Shown one piece after another: positions 10,145 through 21,571 of a stretch of DNA of 64,000 nucleotides (position 1 is the stretch's first letter; each line of letters starts with the position of its first letter). The notes below the pieces were generated by a model. The model was not told the DNA's origin. It saw only the letters and a list, made by a program, of their open reading frames with translations, and made no database searches. Source of the stretch: Rutpela maculata (Eukaryota; Arthropoda; Insecta; Coleoptera; Cerambycidae); assembly GCA_936432065.2 (NCBI GenBank), contig OW386286.2, positions 78,458,452 to 78,522,451 on the forward strand. The letters run 5' to 3'. The position numbers and the translations under genes are program-made.

Positions 10145-13100
10145 ATACAAACTATGAATCTCAACGACAGTTTCGACCCGTCCCTGAACTTCCCAGAACA
10201 GAAGTTCTTTTAAATACACCCCCGCATACCGTACTAACCGTACACTCAAAAAATCTCTATTATATAAAAGACGCAACTGGTAAATTTAACATCTTAATTG
10301 ACACAGGTGCAGGCATATCAATTTTTAAACCTAAAACAGCTGAAAATTATAGACGTAGATCTCCTGAAAATGAAATTATACAGGGTATTACAGATCAAAA
10401 AATTTATATCAACGAATCTGTTCTCATCCCCTTTTCAGATGAGTCACATAAAGTTTATATCTATAATCTAGATATAGATTTTTATGGATTATTAGGCGCA
10501 GACTTTTTAGAACATTACAAATGCCAAGTAGACCTTAAAAATAAACAACTAGTCACAAATTTTAAAACCGTACCACTATTTAAAGTCACAGAAGAAAGTA
10601 CAGTAAATTTACCTGTACAACCAACTAGTAACTCTAACATCAAAAACCAAAATCTAAATTTAGGCAACATCAAAAATTTAATTTCTATCGAACCTCGCAT
10701 GGAAAAAATCTGTAAACTAAAATGTAACCTGCGAAATACCGAGGCTATACTGTTAGCCCAGGAAAACGAGAAAGTACGCTTACCAAATGCCATTGTCAAA
10801 ATCGATCACAATGGAGAATTTTTAACTTCAATAATAAACGCAAACGCCATCCCAAAAACCATAAACTTCTCAAATCTTAACCTGGAACCAGTACAAAAAT
10901 TCAAATCAATTTTTAATTTAAATACTCAAAATTCTGACCAACGCTTACAGACAGACAGATCCTTTGAAATCAGGAACGAATTGCGCTTGGATCATCTAAA
11001 CGAAGAAGAGGCCGAAATAGTAACGCAGCTTTGTTTAGACTTTCAAGATATATTCTATTTAGAAGGAGACAATTTGACCTTTACCAACGAAATCAAACAC
11101 CCTATTGACACCGACAATTCCCGACCGATATTTACGAAATCGTATCGCTATCCTCAGGTCCATAAAGAAGAAGTTAAGTCCCAAGTATCGAAAATGTTAA
11201 GTCAAGGTATTATTCAACCCTCAATCTCACCTTGGTCCTCTCCTGTCTGGGTAGTTCCCAAAAAACTGGACGCTTCTGGTAAATAGAAATGGCGCGTTGT
11301 AGTCGACTACCGCAAACTCAACGAGGTTACAATCGGTGACAAATATCCTCTGCCCAACATTTCCGATCTTTTAGACCAACTTGGCAAATGCCAATATTTC
11401 ACAACCTTAGACTTGGCTTCTGGTTTTCACCAAATCGAAATTAATCCCGCAGATATTCAAAAGACTGCTTTCACAGTTGAGAACGGTCATTATGAATTCG
11501 TGCGAATGCCATTTGGACTCAAAAACCCTCCATCAACTTTTCAAAGAGTTATGGATAACATCCTTTTAGGTATTCAAAATGAATGATGTCTCGTCTACAT
11601 GGACGATATTATTATTTACTCTCCTACAATTCACGAACACATTTCCCGTCTAACTGAAGTTTTTAAACGCCTTCAAAAAGCCAACCTCAAAATTCAACCA
11701 GACAAATGCGAGTTTCTCCGCAAGGAAGTCGCTTATTTAGGACACCTAATTACAAAAGACGGCGTAAAACCAAACCCTTCGAAAGTTGACGCTATTTTAA
11801 ATTTTCCTCAACCGAAAAATCCAAAAGAAATTAAATCATTTCTAGGCTTATCCGGATATTATAGGCGCTTTATTCCTAATTTCTCCAAGATAACCAAGCC
11901 CTTAACAAAACTACTACAAAAAGACGTACCATTTCTCTTCAACAATGATTGTATAAATTCTTTTCAAAATTTGAAACAAACATTAACGACAACTCCGATA
12001 TTAATCTACCCCAACTTTGATGAACCTTTCGTTCTAACCACTGATGCGAGCGCATTTGCCGTCGGCTCGGTGCTGAGCCAGGGGCCTATTGGCAAAGATT
12101 TACCCATTGCCTATGCTTCTAGAACCTTGTGCAGTGCAGAAACTAAATATTCAACGATTGAACGCGAGCTTTTATCGATAGTATGGAGTGTAAAGCACTT
12201 TAGACCATATCTGTATGGTAGAAAGTTCAAGCTTGTCACCGACCACAGACCACTCACCTGGCTATTCTCTATAAAAGATCCAGGAAGCAGACTTGCCCGT
12301 TGGCTACTCAAATTAGAAGAGTACGATTACGAAATAATTTATAAACCCGGCAAAATCAATAAGAACGCGGACGCACTTTCCAGAATCAAAATTAATCATT
12401 TTTCCGAATGTTCCAAATTCTATTCAAAGGTTCTAGCCGCGAATGACGAAGAGTCAGACAACGACGAAAACCCATACGATAATAACGAAATCACTAACGA
12501 ACAAATTTCCCAAGAATTTCAAACTTTCGCCAACTTATATAAAACAACATCTTTAATTGACTATTCGAAAATCAAAGCCTCGAACAAACAACTTTTGTAT
12601 CGAGAACATAAAGATATCATAACCTTCTTCCAACAAAACAACTTACAAGACCTACATTACAAAATTATCGAGGACATATTCAAAGAAAACCCCGAATTTC
12701 ATAACGATAAAATCAATATTGTATCGAGCAAAACAGTCAGACATAGGAGATATTTTATCATCCCTCTACCTTTTGATATCGAATCTGTAATTGAACATCT
12801 ATTTTCGGTATTATTTAAAAATCAAGATGTCCTAGATCTCTCTAAGACATACTTTGTCGAAAATAACTTAGACCTCCCCATTCTTGAAATCCTATCATTC
12901 ATTTTTGCGGAAAAAGTCTTAAAAGTAGTAATTTGTCAAGATATCGTCAGAACTGCCGACGAAGATGAAATTCCAATTATATTGGAGCAAAATCATTTTG
13001 GTAAAAATAATCTACACCGCGGAATAAACGAAACGATTCGAAGAATTAGAGAAAAATACACTTGGCAAGGTCTAACTAAAGACGTTGAAAATTTTATAAA

Positions 13101-13976
13101 AAATTGCGAAACTTGCCAAAAGACTAAAGTATGCCGGAAAAACCTTAACAACCCTCTAGTAGTCACAGAAACCCCAAGAACACCATTCGAAAGAATTAAT
13201 ATCGATTTGTTTGAATTCCCAACTCGAAATTACGCGTTAACTATTCGCGATGAGTTAACTAACTTCACACAAGCCTATGCAGTCCCGGACAAACCCGCAA
13301 AATCCGTCGTAAATACCTTATTGTTATACTTTCAACATTACGGTACCCCGCTAAGAATCCACTGCGATTACGGTGGCGAATTTGACAACCGCTTGCTCAA
13401 AGATCTCTGCACCCTCTACGACATAAAATTAACTTATTCAAGCGTAGGACATCCCCAATCGAACGGATCCATAGAAAGATTTCATGCTACTCTAGCTGAA
13501 ATGATAAGAATTCATAAAACTGAAAATCCGAACGAAAATCCTTTCACAATTTTACCATACGCAGTAATATGCTATAACAATTCAGTAAATAAAACACACG
13601 GTTTCACCCCATACGAACTTGTATTTGGACATACGTCCAACAGACCACCTGAAACTTTGTATAACCAAAAAGAGTTAGGGATTTAAACAACAGAATATCC
13701 CACTATTATAAAATAGCTCGTAGTCGAACGCAAGCTCAAAAAGAGAAAGCGAAAGTTCGCTTTGATAAAAATGTTCCCCAAAAACGACCCTAATACAAAA
13801 TAGGTGACTTAGTTTACGTAAAAGAATCACAAATCAAAAACAAATTGCAAAACAAATTTAACGGTCCCTTTAAAATAAAAGAAATTTTCCAAAATTCTGC
13901 TACCTTATTAAATCTCGAAACGAAACAAGAAACTAAAGTAAATTTTGATAGAGTGAAACCATATACTGGAAATTAA
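10051..13976 (+). pseudogene. pol: Pol polyprotein, interrupted (PR-RT-RNase H-INT)
   Basis: Protease has its DTG at 10300-10308. RT continues through the LPxP-like entry and the YMDD box at 11596-11607. RNase H (TTDAS, then TDHRP) follows near 12040-12250. Integrase has an HHCC finger near 13010-13120, then D (INIDLF), D (HCDYGGEF) and E (SNGSIERF). The GPF-type C-terminal module (FNGPFKIKE) lies near 13860. Breaks: an in-frame TAG at 11284, a TGA at 11584 just before YMDD, a stop at 13684 with a frameshift into the integrase tail, and a further TAA near 13790. Catalytic residues otherwise look conserved. Confidence 0.88.
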
Positions 13977-13986
13977 ATTTATTTTC

Positions 13987-15834
13987 AGGTTTCTCCTGCT
14001 GTTCGGATCAGCACTCTGTCAATACAAAATTACCCCGATCAATAATACTGTTGGTGTATACTACCACCAAGACACGGACATCGTGGTGACAAATGACAAA
14101 TGGACTCTGCTAGTGCATAAAAATATTTCATCCCTCAAACTAGCTTTTGACAAAAATCAAAATATCTTAGACAAAATCTTGTACACTCTCCATAATGGTG
14201 ATCATAAGTCAATTATTTTTACGAGTGAAATTAAAACAGACTTTAACCTTTTAACACAAATATCCAACTCTATAAAAATGAAATTTGACGAAATCTTTTC
14301 AGATACAAAAAGATATAAACGAGGAATACTTAACGGTATCGGTACAATATTCAAATCCATAACTGGAAACCTAGATGCTGAAGATGGCCAGTACTATACT
14401 AATTGTATAAATAAACTAAATAACGACGAACATCAATTGGAAAACTTAATCAAAAATCAAATTTCAGTTACGACTTCTGTTATTAAAAACTTCAACTCGA
14501 CTATACAAAAATTACAAATTGACGAGGAAACGTTTAACAAAGATCTCGAAGAAATCGAACACACAATTCAAACCATGACTCAAACTATTGAGGCCGCTCA
14601 TATAAAACTAAAATTCTTATACATTTCCGAACAACTAATGGCGAGCTATTTGTATATCGAAGATAATTTAAACGACATTCTAAATTCAATAACATTTGCC
14701 AGACTAGGAATCATTCACACGTCAATCATAACCCCTAATCACTTAGTGACAGCACTACAAGAAGTTTCACAGAGCTTACGAAGGAACAATTTGCCTCTCC
14801 CCATTAAATTATCGGCAGTTGCTAAGTATTTGGATATTATTGAATTACAAGCGTTTCAAATGGATTCTAACTTAGTATTTGTTTTAACAATACCACTTGT
14901 TGAACCCCAAAATAATAACACCTATCGCCTATACCCTATCCCGATAGTTGATAACAGAACTGGTCTACATCATATTTTATCTATCTCACAAAAGTTTATC
15001 GCGAGAGACGATGATTCTTTAATGTACATACCTATACAAAATTTGAAAGAATGCAAACCTCTTTATTTTGGAACCAAACTATGCTCAAACCTATACGCTT
15101 ATCCCATCGATCAAAATGCCATATGCGAAGCCAGAATCCTCAAACCACTAGTTAGACTCCCAGAAAACTGCCAGACCTCCTTCATCATCAGTCAAGGGTA
15201 TAATGTCCAAGAACTTGAAGACAACTCATGGCTAATAATTAATTCCGAACCACTTCACATTATCATCAACTGTCCAAAGAGAGAATCCACAACAGAGCTA
15301 ATCAACAAAAATTCCATCATCAAACTACGACCAGGATGTTACGCCTATGCAGGCATCACCCGAATACAAGCCAGTGCTAAAGACTTTTCCGAAATTAAGG
15401 ACAATTCACATCCTATCCAAATTCCTTTTGAATGCTGTAATCAAATGCCCGACAAAATCAAAATTCCAAAATTAAAACCTCTCAAATTAAACAATCTCGA
15501 CGTAGAAGACCTAGATATTGCTAAAAACAAATTGGACCAATATTCCAAAGACCTGGATGACCTCATAAACGAACCTTTTGTGACCAAACACATATCTTGG
15601 TTCACATATTTCATAATCACTCTCATCATTCTATTAGTTCTACTTTACATAACCTGTAAATGCAGAAGAAAAAGATGTGAAGCATTGCGAATCCAACCCT
15701 CAACGGACAACCCTCCTTCACCTCCTTCAGAGCGAAGCAGAGTTTTTACCAAATTTCCTAGACTGTTCCCTTCAAGAAAGCGACCCGGTCTTAGACTTTC
15801 ATATGTGGAGTTTTACCCTTGTCTATTCATTTAG
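13987..15834 (+). CDS. env: Env-like glycoprotein, probably from a spliced mRNA
   Basis: A splice acceptor (TTATTTTCAG, AG at 13987-13988) precedes a hydrophobic signal-peptide-like stretch (FLLLFGSALC). The first internal ATG is at 14083, giving 583 aa, but the true N-terminus probably comes from an upstream exon, as in other errantiviruses. A furin-type RxKR site is encoded at 14311-14322, followed by a glycine-rich fusion-peptide-like segment (GILNGIG). A single membrane anchor lies near 15600-15655, then a basic tail (CRRKRC). This matches the F-protein-like Env of insect errantiviruses. The frame shows no stop. Confidence 0.82.
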   Translation, partial: RFLLLFGSALCQYKITPINNTVGVYYHQDTDIVVTNDKWTLLVHKNISSLKLAFDKNQNILDKILYTLHNGDHKSIIFTSEIKTDFNLLTQISNSIKMKFDEIFSDTKRYKRGILNGIGTIFKSITGNLDAEDGQYYTNCINKLNNDEHQLENLIKNQISVTTSVIKNFNSTIQKLQIDEETFNKDLEEIEHTIQTMTQTIEAAHIKLKFLYISEQLMASYLYIEDNLNDILNSITFARLGIIHTSIITPNHLVTALQEVSQSLRRNNLPLPIKLSAVAKYLDIIELQAFQMDSNLVFVLTIPLVEPQNNNTYRLYPIPIVDNRTGLHHILSISQKFIARDDDSLMYIPIQNLKECKPLYFGTKLCSNLYAYPIDQNAICEARILKPLVRLPENCQTSFIISQGYNVQELEDNSWLIINSEPLHIIINCPKRESTTELINKNSIIKLRPGCYAYAGITRIQASAKDFSEIKDNSHPIQIPFECCNQMPDKIKIPKLKPLKLNNLDVEDLDIAKNKLDQYSKDLDDLINEPFVTKHISWFTYFIITLIILLVLLYITCKCRRKRCEALRIQPSTDNPPSPPSERSRVFTKFPRLFPSRKRPGLRLSYVEFYPCLFI

Positions 15835-16031
15835 ACCATTGTATTTTATTCTTATTACATTTATGTAATGTACTACTCGCTTATTATTATTATCATCTAC
15901 CAATTTTAAATTTTATGTATTTTATTATTTTGCTTTGTATTCATTCAACATTGTTTCAATTTATTTTGCATTATATTCATTTAACGTTTTTAACAATTTT
16001 CAAAAGTTGCTGCATAACATCAACTTTTTTA

Positions 16032-16044
16032 TTAAGGGGGAAAT
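16032..16044 (+). promoter_or_regulatory. Polypurine tract
   Basis: AAGGGGGAAA directly before the TG of the 3' LTR, as expected for plus-strand priming. Confidence 0.8.
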
Positions 16045-16409
16045 TGTTATATAAAATTATACGCCATATCATCAAGACATAAAGCGACATTACAGATAGC
16101 ATCATATTACAGTATTAGATAACACCTTCCTTTGAGAATTGCTTACGTAGATATTAAGTTTCATTTTAACTTCTCACAATATTATGCTGATTAGCTAGCT
16201 TGCATTTCCTTTGTTCAACTTTGGCTGACACATCATTTGAAAACTTATAAATAAGACTAACGAGCATTTGTACCTTCAGTTATCATACTCACTTCATATT
16301 AAATGTATCAAACATAAATTGTATCTTTTATTCAGGAATCAACGTTGATTCCTCATGTAACTAAATAAAAAGTTTTTAAAAAGTCAATCACGCAAACAGT
16401 GATCTAACA
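16045..16409 (+). repeat. 3' LTR of the gypsy/errantivirus-like element
   Basis: 365 bp, same boundaries and about 99% the same sequence as the 5' LTR. Followed directly by TAAA, the putative target duplication. Confidence 0.95.
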
Positions 16410-16649
16410 TAAATACATATAAATAGGTGTAATTAAATTTAATGCTTCAAAGAAGTGTCACGGAAACACTGTACATGAAAAATACAACAAATATACAGTT
16501 GAAATTACGAATTTTGTCATTCATGTCATCAATTCATGAACTTATCCAAGTCATGAGAATTTTCTGTCTTTGTAAATACAAAGCGTATAGGATGTAAATA
16601 ACAGACAGCCATGTCTGCTGGGGATACAACAGAAGTTCCAAGCGTAACG
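16410..16649. other. Unassigned flank
   Basis: AT-rich sequence continuing the original insertion site of the LTR element. Nothing recognised. Confidence 0.4.
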
Positions 16650-17128
16650 AGGTGGATGAAGTAAAAAGATATTTCGTTTTTACACAGACACTAAACCACA
16701 ATCTTTTTTCACCCCCTTTATTCATAGGGTGGGGGTGGTAAAGGAGGTGGCTAATGCCAAAAATTTTTTTGAGACCTTATAGCTTCTCTTGTATAAGTAT
16801 ACTAAATACCAATTTTATGGACTCAACCTGCTTGATTTATCTAGTTACCTCCATTTACCGCAATTTATCCCCCTTCGAGGGAATAAGATAAAAATATAAT
16901 CTAGTTTCAAATCTCGTTAAAATACATATATGAATATCTTAAACAGTTCCAGAGTAATCGTGCGCACAAAAAGAAATTACAGACAGACAGACCAAACAAC
17001 AGACGTACACAATTTCTTCTGCTCAAACTTAAAATTTCGACGTTTCATGACATTCTATTCCTATTGAACAATAAAAATTTTCAAATTTTTTTTTGTCGTT
17101 ACCATACTTCCACTGAACCTGGAAGTAA
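16650..17128 (+). mobile_element. HINE-like interspersed repeat, copy C (left-truncated)
   Basis: The copy begins in the internal GGTGGATGAAGT unit, runs through the ACCTCCATTTACC and GTGCGCACAAAA blocks and a short CAGA tract (16980-17000), and ends in the degraded hairpin CTTCCACTGAACCTGGAAG. The left end with GCAGCGGTTT is missing. It is more diverged than copies D and E. Confidence 0.75.
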
Positions 17129-17350
17129 TAATACAGCCGCCAGTCGTAGCGGCAACCAACGTTCAACTCAGTTCAGTAGCGTGCAGGGGACGTATTTATT
17201 TTACATGGCACATTGATACGCCCATGCTTGCCATTCTGTGTGACCTTGAGTCGATTTGATTAGGAAAGTAAAAGATAACGAAATTCAACGGAATGAAGGT
17301 GTTTAAAAATGTATCCCAGAAACTATTCTTTGGAGGCACACCTTTGAACT

Positions 17351-17418
<68 letters not shown>

Positions 17419-17926
17419 GTAGCACTCAGATTTTTTGAGAAATTCGCTGCCCTGTTTCAACGTAATGATCTCACTTTTTCCTAAAAACAAAAGTGTCTAC
17501 TCTATACATCCTCCATCAAACGTTGGCGTGTTTAGTTCAATTAATTATTTTATTCCTTTAGTGACAACCCCGTATATCTTTTTCACTAAAACTAAAATAT
17601 GTTTCTTTCTTAGCAATTGTGTTAATTACTTGTCAAATATTATTGTTTTCCATAACATTTTTTCCTCAATTATTTTTTTGGGGTGCTTCGATAAAAATAT
17701 TTCAGGTTACTGCCTGCCAAATATTATTCAAATATTTTTTTAGATATAGAGCCAAGAGACCGACCGACAGGCGGACTGAGTGCCTGGATTGAAATATCTA
17801 AATTTTCATAATCTAAATCTGAAATGTGAAAATCCTAAGTATTCTGGAATAGTGATTTTTTCACGATTACAATACTTCTCTTCGGTAAGCGAGGAATATA
17901 AATTATTTGCAAAAATCTCCTCTCTC
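17129..17926. other. Unassigned stretch containing a (CTA)n microsatellite
   Basis: Uninterrupted CTA trinucleotides lie at about 17350-17418. A 63-codon open frame across them (poly-Leu) is an artefact of the repeat. No gene recognised elsewhere. Confidence 0.5.
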
Positions 17927-18556
17927 TATTTATTTATTTATTTACTTATTCAACAACAACTTTACAGGCGAAGCCCAATTACAAAGTTGTAAAGAGAACA
18001 TGTTTTACATGAAACTAAATAGTACAAGTAACATGAGAGAACAACAGAGATTTACAAAGTATAAAAACAACAAAGAAGCAAAGTACATAAATGTATATAA
18101 AACCTTACATAACATATAATCACGTACAGTGGACATAGTAGGTACTGCTTAACAGTTACAATAAGTATATACAGAGTAAAAAGGTAAAAATGTAAGGAAT
18201 AAATATAATAGAGCGTCTTGCAGTTTAAACTTTGTCAAGAGTGATTGATTTAACATTCCTTATATAACTGGCGGGGCTAAGGGTAAATAAATCAAATCTC
18301 GAGTGGGCAAGATTACCTAATAAACATAATCTTACTAGAGGGCTGGACAGGTACATATTCGTTCTAAACTGTGGAATATAAAACAGGTCAAAATTCCTAC
18401 CTATTCGGTTTGGTACATTAAAGGCAATTTTGATAAAAATTCGGAGTTATCAGAGAGGTGATTTAGAAGTTTATAGATATAGATTAACGAGGCATGAACA
18501 CGTCTCAGCTCAAGAGGTTCGTAGTCATATCTAAGCAACAGTTCATTATAGTAAGG

Positions 18557-19260
18557 AAACCGCTGCCCAAGGAATCACTACTTCCACATCCAGGTTCTCT
18601 ATCACTCACAACGAAAAAACTTTGTATGTGGAAATAATTGTTTATGGAACTTTAATAATATAATATTTTAAATCCTCTACCCCAAAAACCCATAAAACGA
18701 TACCCCACATCGGTAGTGGGGTGCGGGTGGTATTAGGGGGGTGGTAGTGGGGGTGGATGAAGTTAAAAAATATTTTGAGGTTTCTGGTTCTTGTACATAC
18801 ACTAAATCACATTTTTTTTTCATCCCCTTTAATAAGGGGGTGGGGGTGGTAATGGAGGTGGCTAATGCCAAAAAATTTTATGAGACCTTAGCTTCTCTTG
18901 TATATACTAAATACCAGTTTTATGGACTCTTACCTGCTTGATTTACCCATTTTCGCCAAATTGACCCTAATTTACCCCCCAACCCCTCGTTGGAAGGACA
19001 TGAAAATATAATCTAGTTCCAGATCTCGTTAAAGTACATACGTGTACCAAATTTCAAGTCAATATCTTAAACGGTTCCAGAGTAAACGTGCGCACAAAAA
19101 AAAGTTACAGACAGACAGACAGACCGACAGACACACAGAAATTTTTTTTTCGCTCAAACTTAAAATCTCGACGTTTCATGACATTTTAAGCCTATTTGAA
19201 AAATAAAAATTTTTAAATTTTTTTTTGTCGTTACTATACTTCCACTGGATGTGGAAGTAA
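18557..19260 (+). mobile_element. HINE-like interspersed repeat, copy D (full length, inside a LINE)
   Basis: About 704 bp. Left end AAACCGCTGCCCAAGG; left subterminal repeat TACTTCCACATCCAG at 18579-18593; its inverse at 19245-19259. The right end folds as TACTTCCAC-TGGAT-GTGGAAGTA, a 9 bp stem with a 5 nt loop, followed by A. The core holds two G-rich internal units and a CAGA/CCGA tract near 19108-19137. The insertion point lies in a T-run of the LINE coding strand, fitting the T-T target preference reported for Helentrons/HINEs. The class name is inferred from this architecture. Confidence 0.8.
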
Positions 19261-19298
19261 AATGATCATAATAATGAGTTTCTTTATATAGAAGATAC

Positions 19299-20603
19299 TT
19301 AAGGAATTTTTTTTGTGTACTCTATAAGATCAATAGAATTACGATAGAACGGTGACCAAATGATTTGACAATAATCTATGTTAGACCTAACAAGGCTATT
19401 ATATAATACTTTGATACACTCTATATTAGTAAAGTCTCTAGTATTTCTAACGAGGAAACCGAGTTTTTTTAGACTAGCATTACTTATTTGTCTTATATGA
19501 CTATTAAAAGATAGGGTTTTGTCAAAAAGAACACCTAGATCTTTATATTCTTTAACGCGGCGAAGTTCAGTATTATCAATAGTATAGGGGAAATCTATGG
19601 TTTGATTTTTATTGGAAAACGTCATTGCTACACACTTTTTAATGTTGAGATTAACTTTGAAGTCACTGCACCACGTAGAAATATTTTTTAGATCTTGTTG
19701 CAAAAGTGTACAGTCGTTAATATTTTCGATTCTACGGTATAGCTTGCAGTCATCTGCAAAAAGTAGGCAAGTTGAGTGACACAAAACATCAGGCGTCATT
19801 AATAAAAATGAGAAATAGCATAGGGCCTAAATTGCTTCCTTGTGGTACACCGGAACTGATTTCAAAGTTTGATGACTGGTAGCCATTTAAACTGATATAA
19901 ACTTGTCTCTTATAGAGATAAGAACATAGCAGGCAGATGATATCAGAATTTATTTCATAATTTTTTAGTTTAGCAATGAGAGTCTGATGATCCAGCCTGT
20001 CAAAAGCTTTAGCTAAATCTGTGTAAATGACATCCAGCTGTATATTATCTTCAATGGCAATTTTAGCATCCTGAACAAGATTTAATAAGTTAGCATTAGT
20101 GGATTTTGCAGGTAAGAAACCATGTTGAGAAACGGAGATTACCGGTTTAACTGAGCTATAGATAATTTCGTAGATAATCGTCTCAAATAACTTGGAAAAT
20201 GCACATAGAATAACGATTCCTTCCATTTAGAAGGATAATAGGAATTTTTTAGTGCCAAATTAAATTTAATACTTAATGGTTCTAACAAGAGTTCTGCACA
20301 GGCCTTTACAAGGTACGCCGGTAAGCCATTAGGCCCTGCGGCCCTTTTAGGTTTCAATTTTTTAGCAGCTCTACTTATATCTTCATAGGTTATCACTATG
20401 CTAGGGAATGTATTCGATTGTTCAACAGAGCATTCAAGCGTCTCAGGTAAGTATACTGAGCCAAAATATCTAGAGAAACCCTCCGTTATATCTTGCCCGC
20501 CTTTAAATGTATGTTCATTGTATGACATTTCATTAGGAAAGTTGGTGTGATCAACTTTTGTGTGCAGAAATGACCAAAATTGTTTAGGGTTAGGATTTGA
20601 CAC
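19299..20603 (-). pseudogene. Reverse transcriptase ORF2 fragment of the CR1-like element
   Basis: Three overlapping open pieces encode a continuous RT when read across two frameshifts: 20603-20139, 20226-19789 and 19799-19299. The catalytic box reads FADD (in LLFADDCKLY, near 19750). The finger, palm and thumb order is normal for a LINE RT. The 3' piece ends in a frameshift and stop about 40 bp before the HINE insertion. Too damaged to be active. Confidence 0.75.
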
Positions 20604-20700
20604 CTTCTATTCATTAATTATCTTATTCCTTTCATTGATCACTTTGTATATTTTTTTATAAAAATTGGTTACTAGCTACAAATAATATTTTCCGAACTCT

Positions 20701-20903
20701 AGTCAAAACTTTCTTCGTTGTTATCGTTTCCATATACCCTAAATAAATTATTAGAAGACAATTGACTAATGCAATGCAATGCAATTCAATATGACCAACG
20801 GATGCATCATATAATGATAAAAAATTGTCATATTCAGTTAAATTATTATTAATGGGCTGTGTATAAGATGGATCAAAAACAAAAAACATCATAATGTTAA
20901 AAA
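20701..20903. other. Unassigned spacer, possibly LINE-derived
   Basis: About 200 bp between the recognisable LINE RT linker and copy E. A minus-strand open frame crosses it but shows no motif. It may be the decayed EN-RT linker. Confidence 0.3.
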
Positions 20904-21571
20904 AAACCGCTGCCCAAGGAATCACTACTTCCACATCCAAATTTTTTATCCAAGTCACTCACAACGAAAAAAATTTAATATTTGAAATCCTCTACCCCAA
21001 AAATCCATAAAACGATACCCCACATCGGTAGCGGGGTGGGGGTGGTGATGGGGGTGGTAGTGGGGGTGGATGAATTAAAAAAATATTTTGAGGTTTCTGG
21101 TTCTTGTACATACACTAAATCACAATTTTTTTTCATCCCCTTTAATAATGGGGTGGGGAAGGTAATGGGGGTGGCTAATGCCAAAACTTTTTTTGGGACC
21201 TTAGCTTCTCTTGTATATACTAAATATCAATTTTATGGACTCTTACCTGCTTGATTTACTTATTTTCCCCAAATTTACCCCAATTTACCCCCCAACCCTT
21301 CGACGGAACAAGATGAAAATACAATCTAGTTCTAGATCTCGTTAAAGTACATATGTGTGCCAAATTTCAAGTCAATATGTCAAACGGTTTCAGAGTAAAC
21401 GTGCGCACAAAAAAAGTTACAGACAGACAGACCGACAGACCGACAGACAGAAATTTTTTTTCGTTCAAACTTAAAATCTCGACGTTTCGTGATATTCTAA
21501 GCCTATCTGAACAATAAAAATTTTTAAAAATTTTTTTGTCGTTACTATACTTCCACTGGATGTGGAAGTAA
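20904..21571 (+). mobile_element. HINE-like interspersed repeat, copy E (full length)
   Basis: Same architecture as copy D: AAACCGCTGCCCAAGG at the left, subterminal inverted repeats, G-rich internal units (GTGGTGATGGGGGTGGTAGT), a CAGA/CCGA tract at about 21420-21450 and the terminal hairpin at 21549-21571. It lies about 1.6 kb from copy D in the same orientation. Confidence 0.8.

Larger units (their letters stand above)
7887..16409 (+). mobile_element. Gypsy/errantivirus-like LTR retrotransposon with env (8.5 kb, nearly complete)
   Basis: Order is 5' LTR, tRNA-Ser-type primer site, gag, pol (PR-RT-RH-INT), env, purine tract, 3' LTR. The two 365 bp LTRs differ at only about three positions, so insertion was recent. 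A 4 bp TAAA target duplication flanks the element (left ...ataaa, right taaat...). The layout and an env with a furin-type site match the errantivirus/17.6-297 group of Metaviridae. Pol carries stops and a frameshift (see its entries), so this copy is not autonomous. It sits about 15 bp from the 5' end of the U1 copy. Confidence 0.92.
17927..20700 (-). mobile_element. CR1/L2-like non-LTR retrotransposon, decayed, interrupted by a HINE-like repeat
   Basis: Minus-strand order: linker and RT N-terminus (20603-20139), RT core (20226-19789, 19799-19299), then copy D of the HINE-like repeat, then the ORF2 C-terminus (about 18556-18240), 3' UTR and a (TAAA)n tail near 17927-17945. RT motifs seen are LKPKRAAGPNG, AKAFDRLDH, GVPQG and LLFADD. 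Adjacent pieces are joined by frameshifts. The protein homology resumes on the far side of the HINE insert. No RNase H. The 5' part with the endonuclease is missing or unrecognisable; a weak GDLN-like motif near 21630 may be its remnant. Confidence 0.75.

Noticed and set aside
17293..17484. Poly-leucine open frame
   Set aside because: Produced by the (CTA)n microsatellite.
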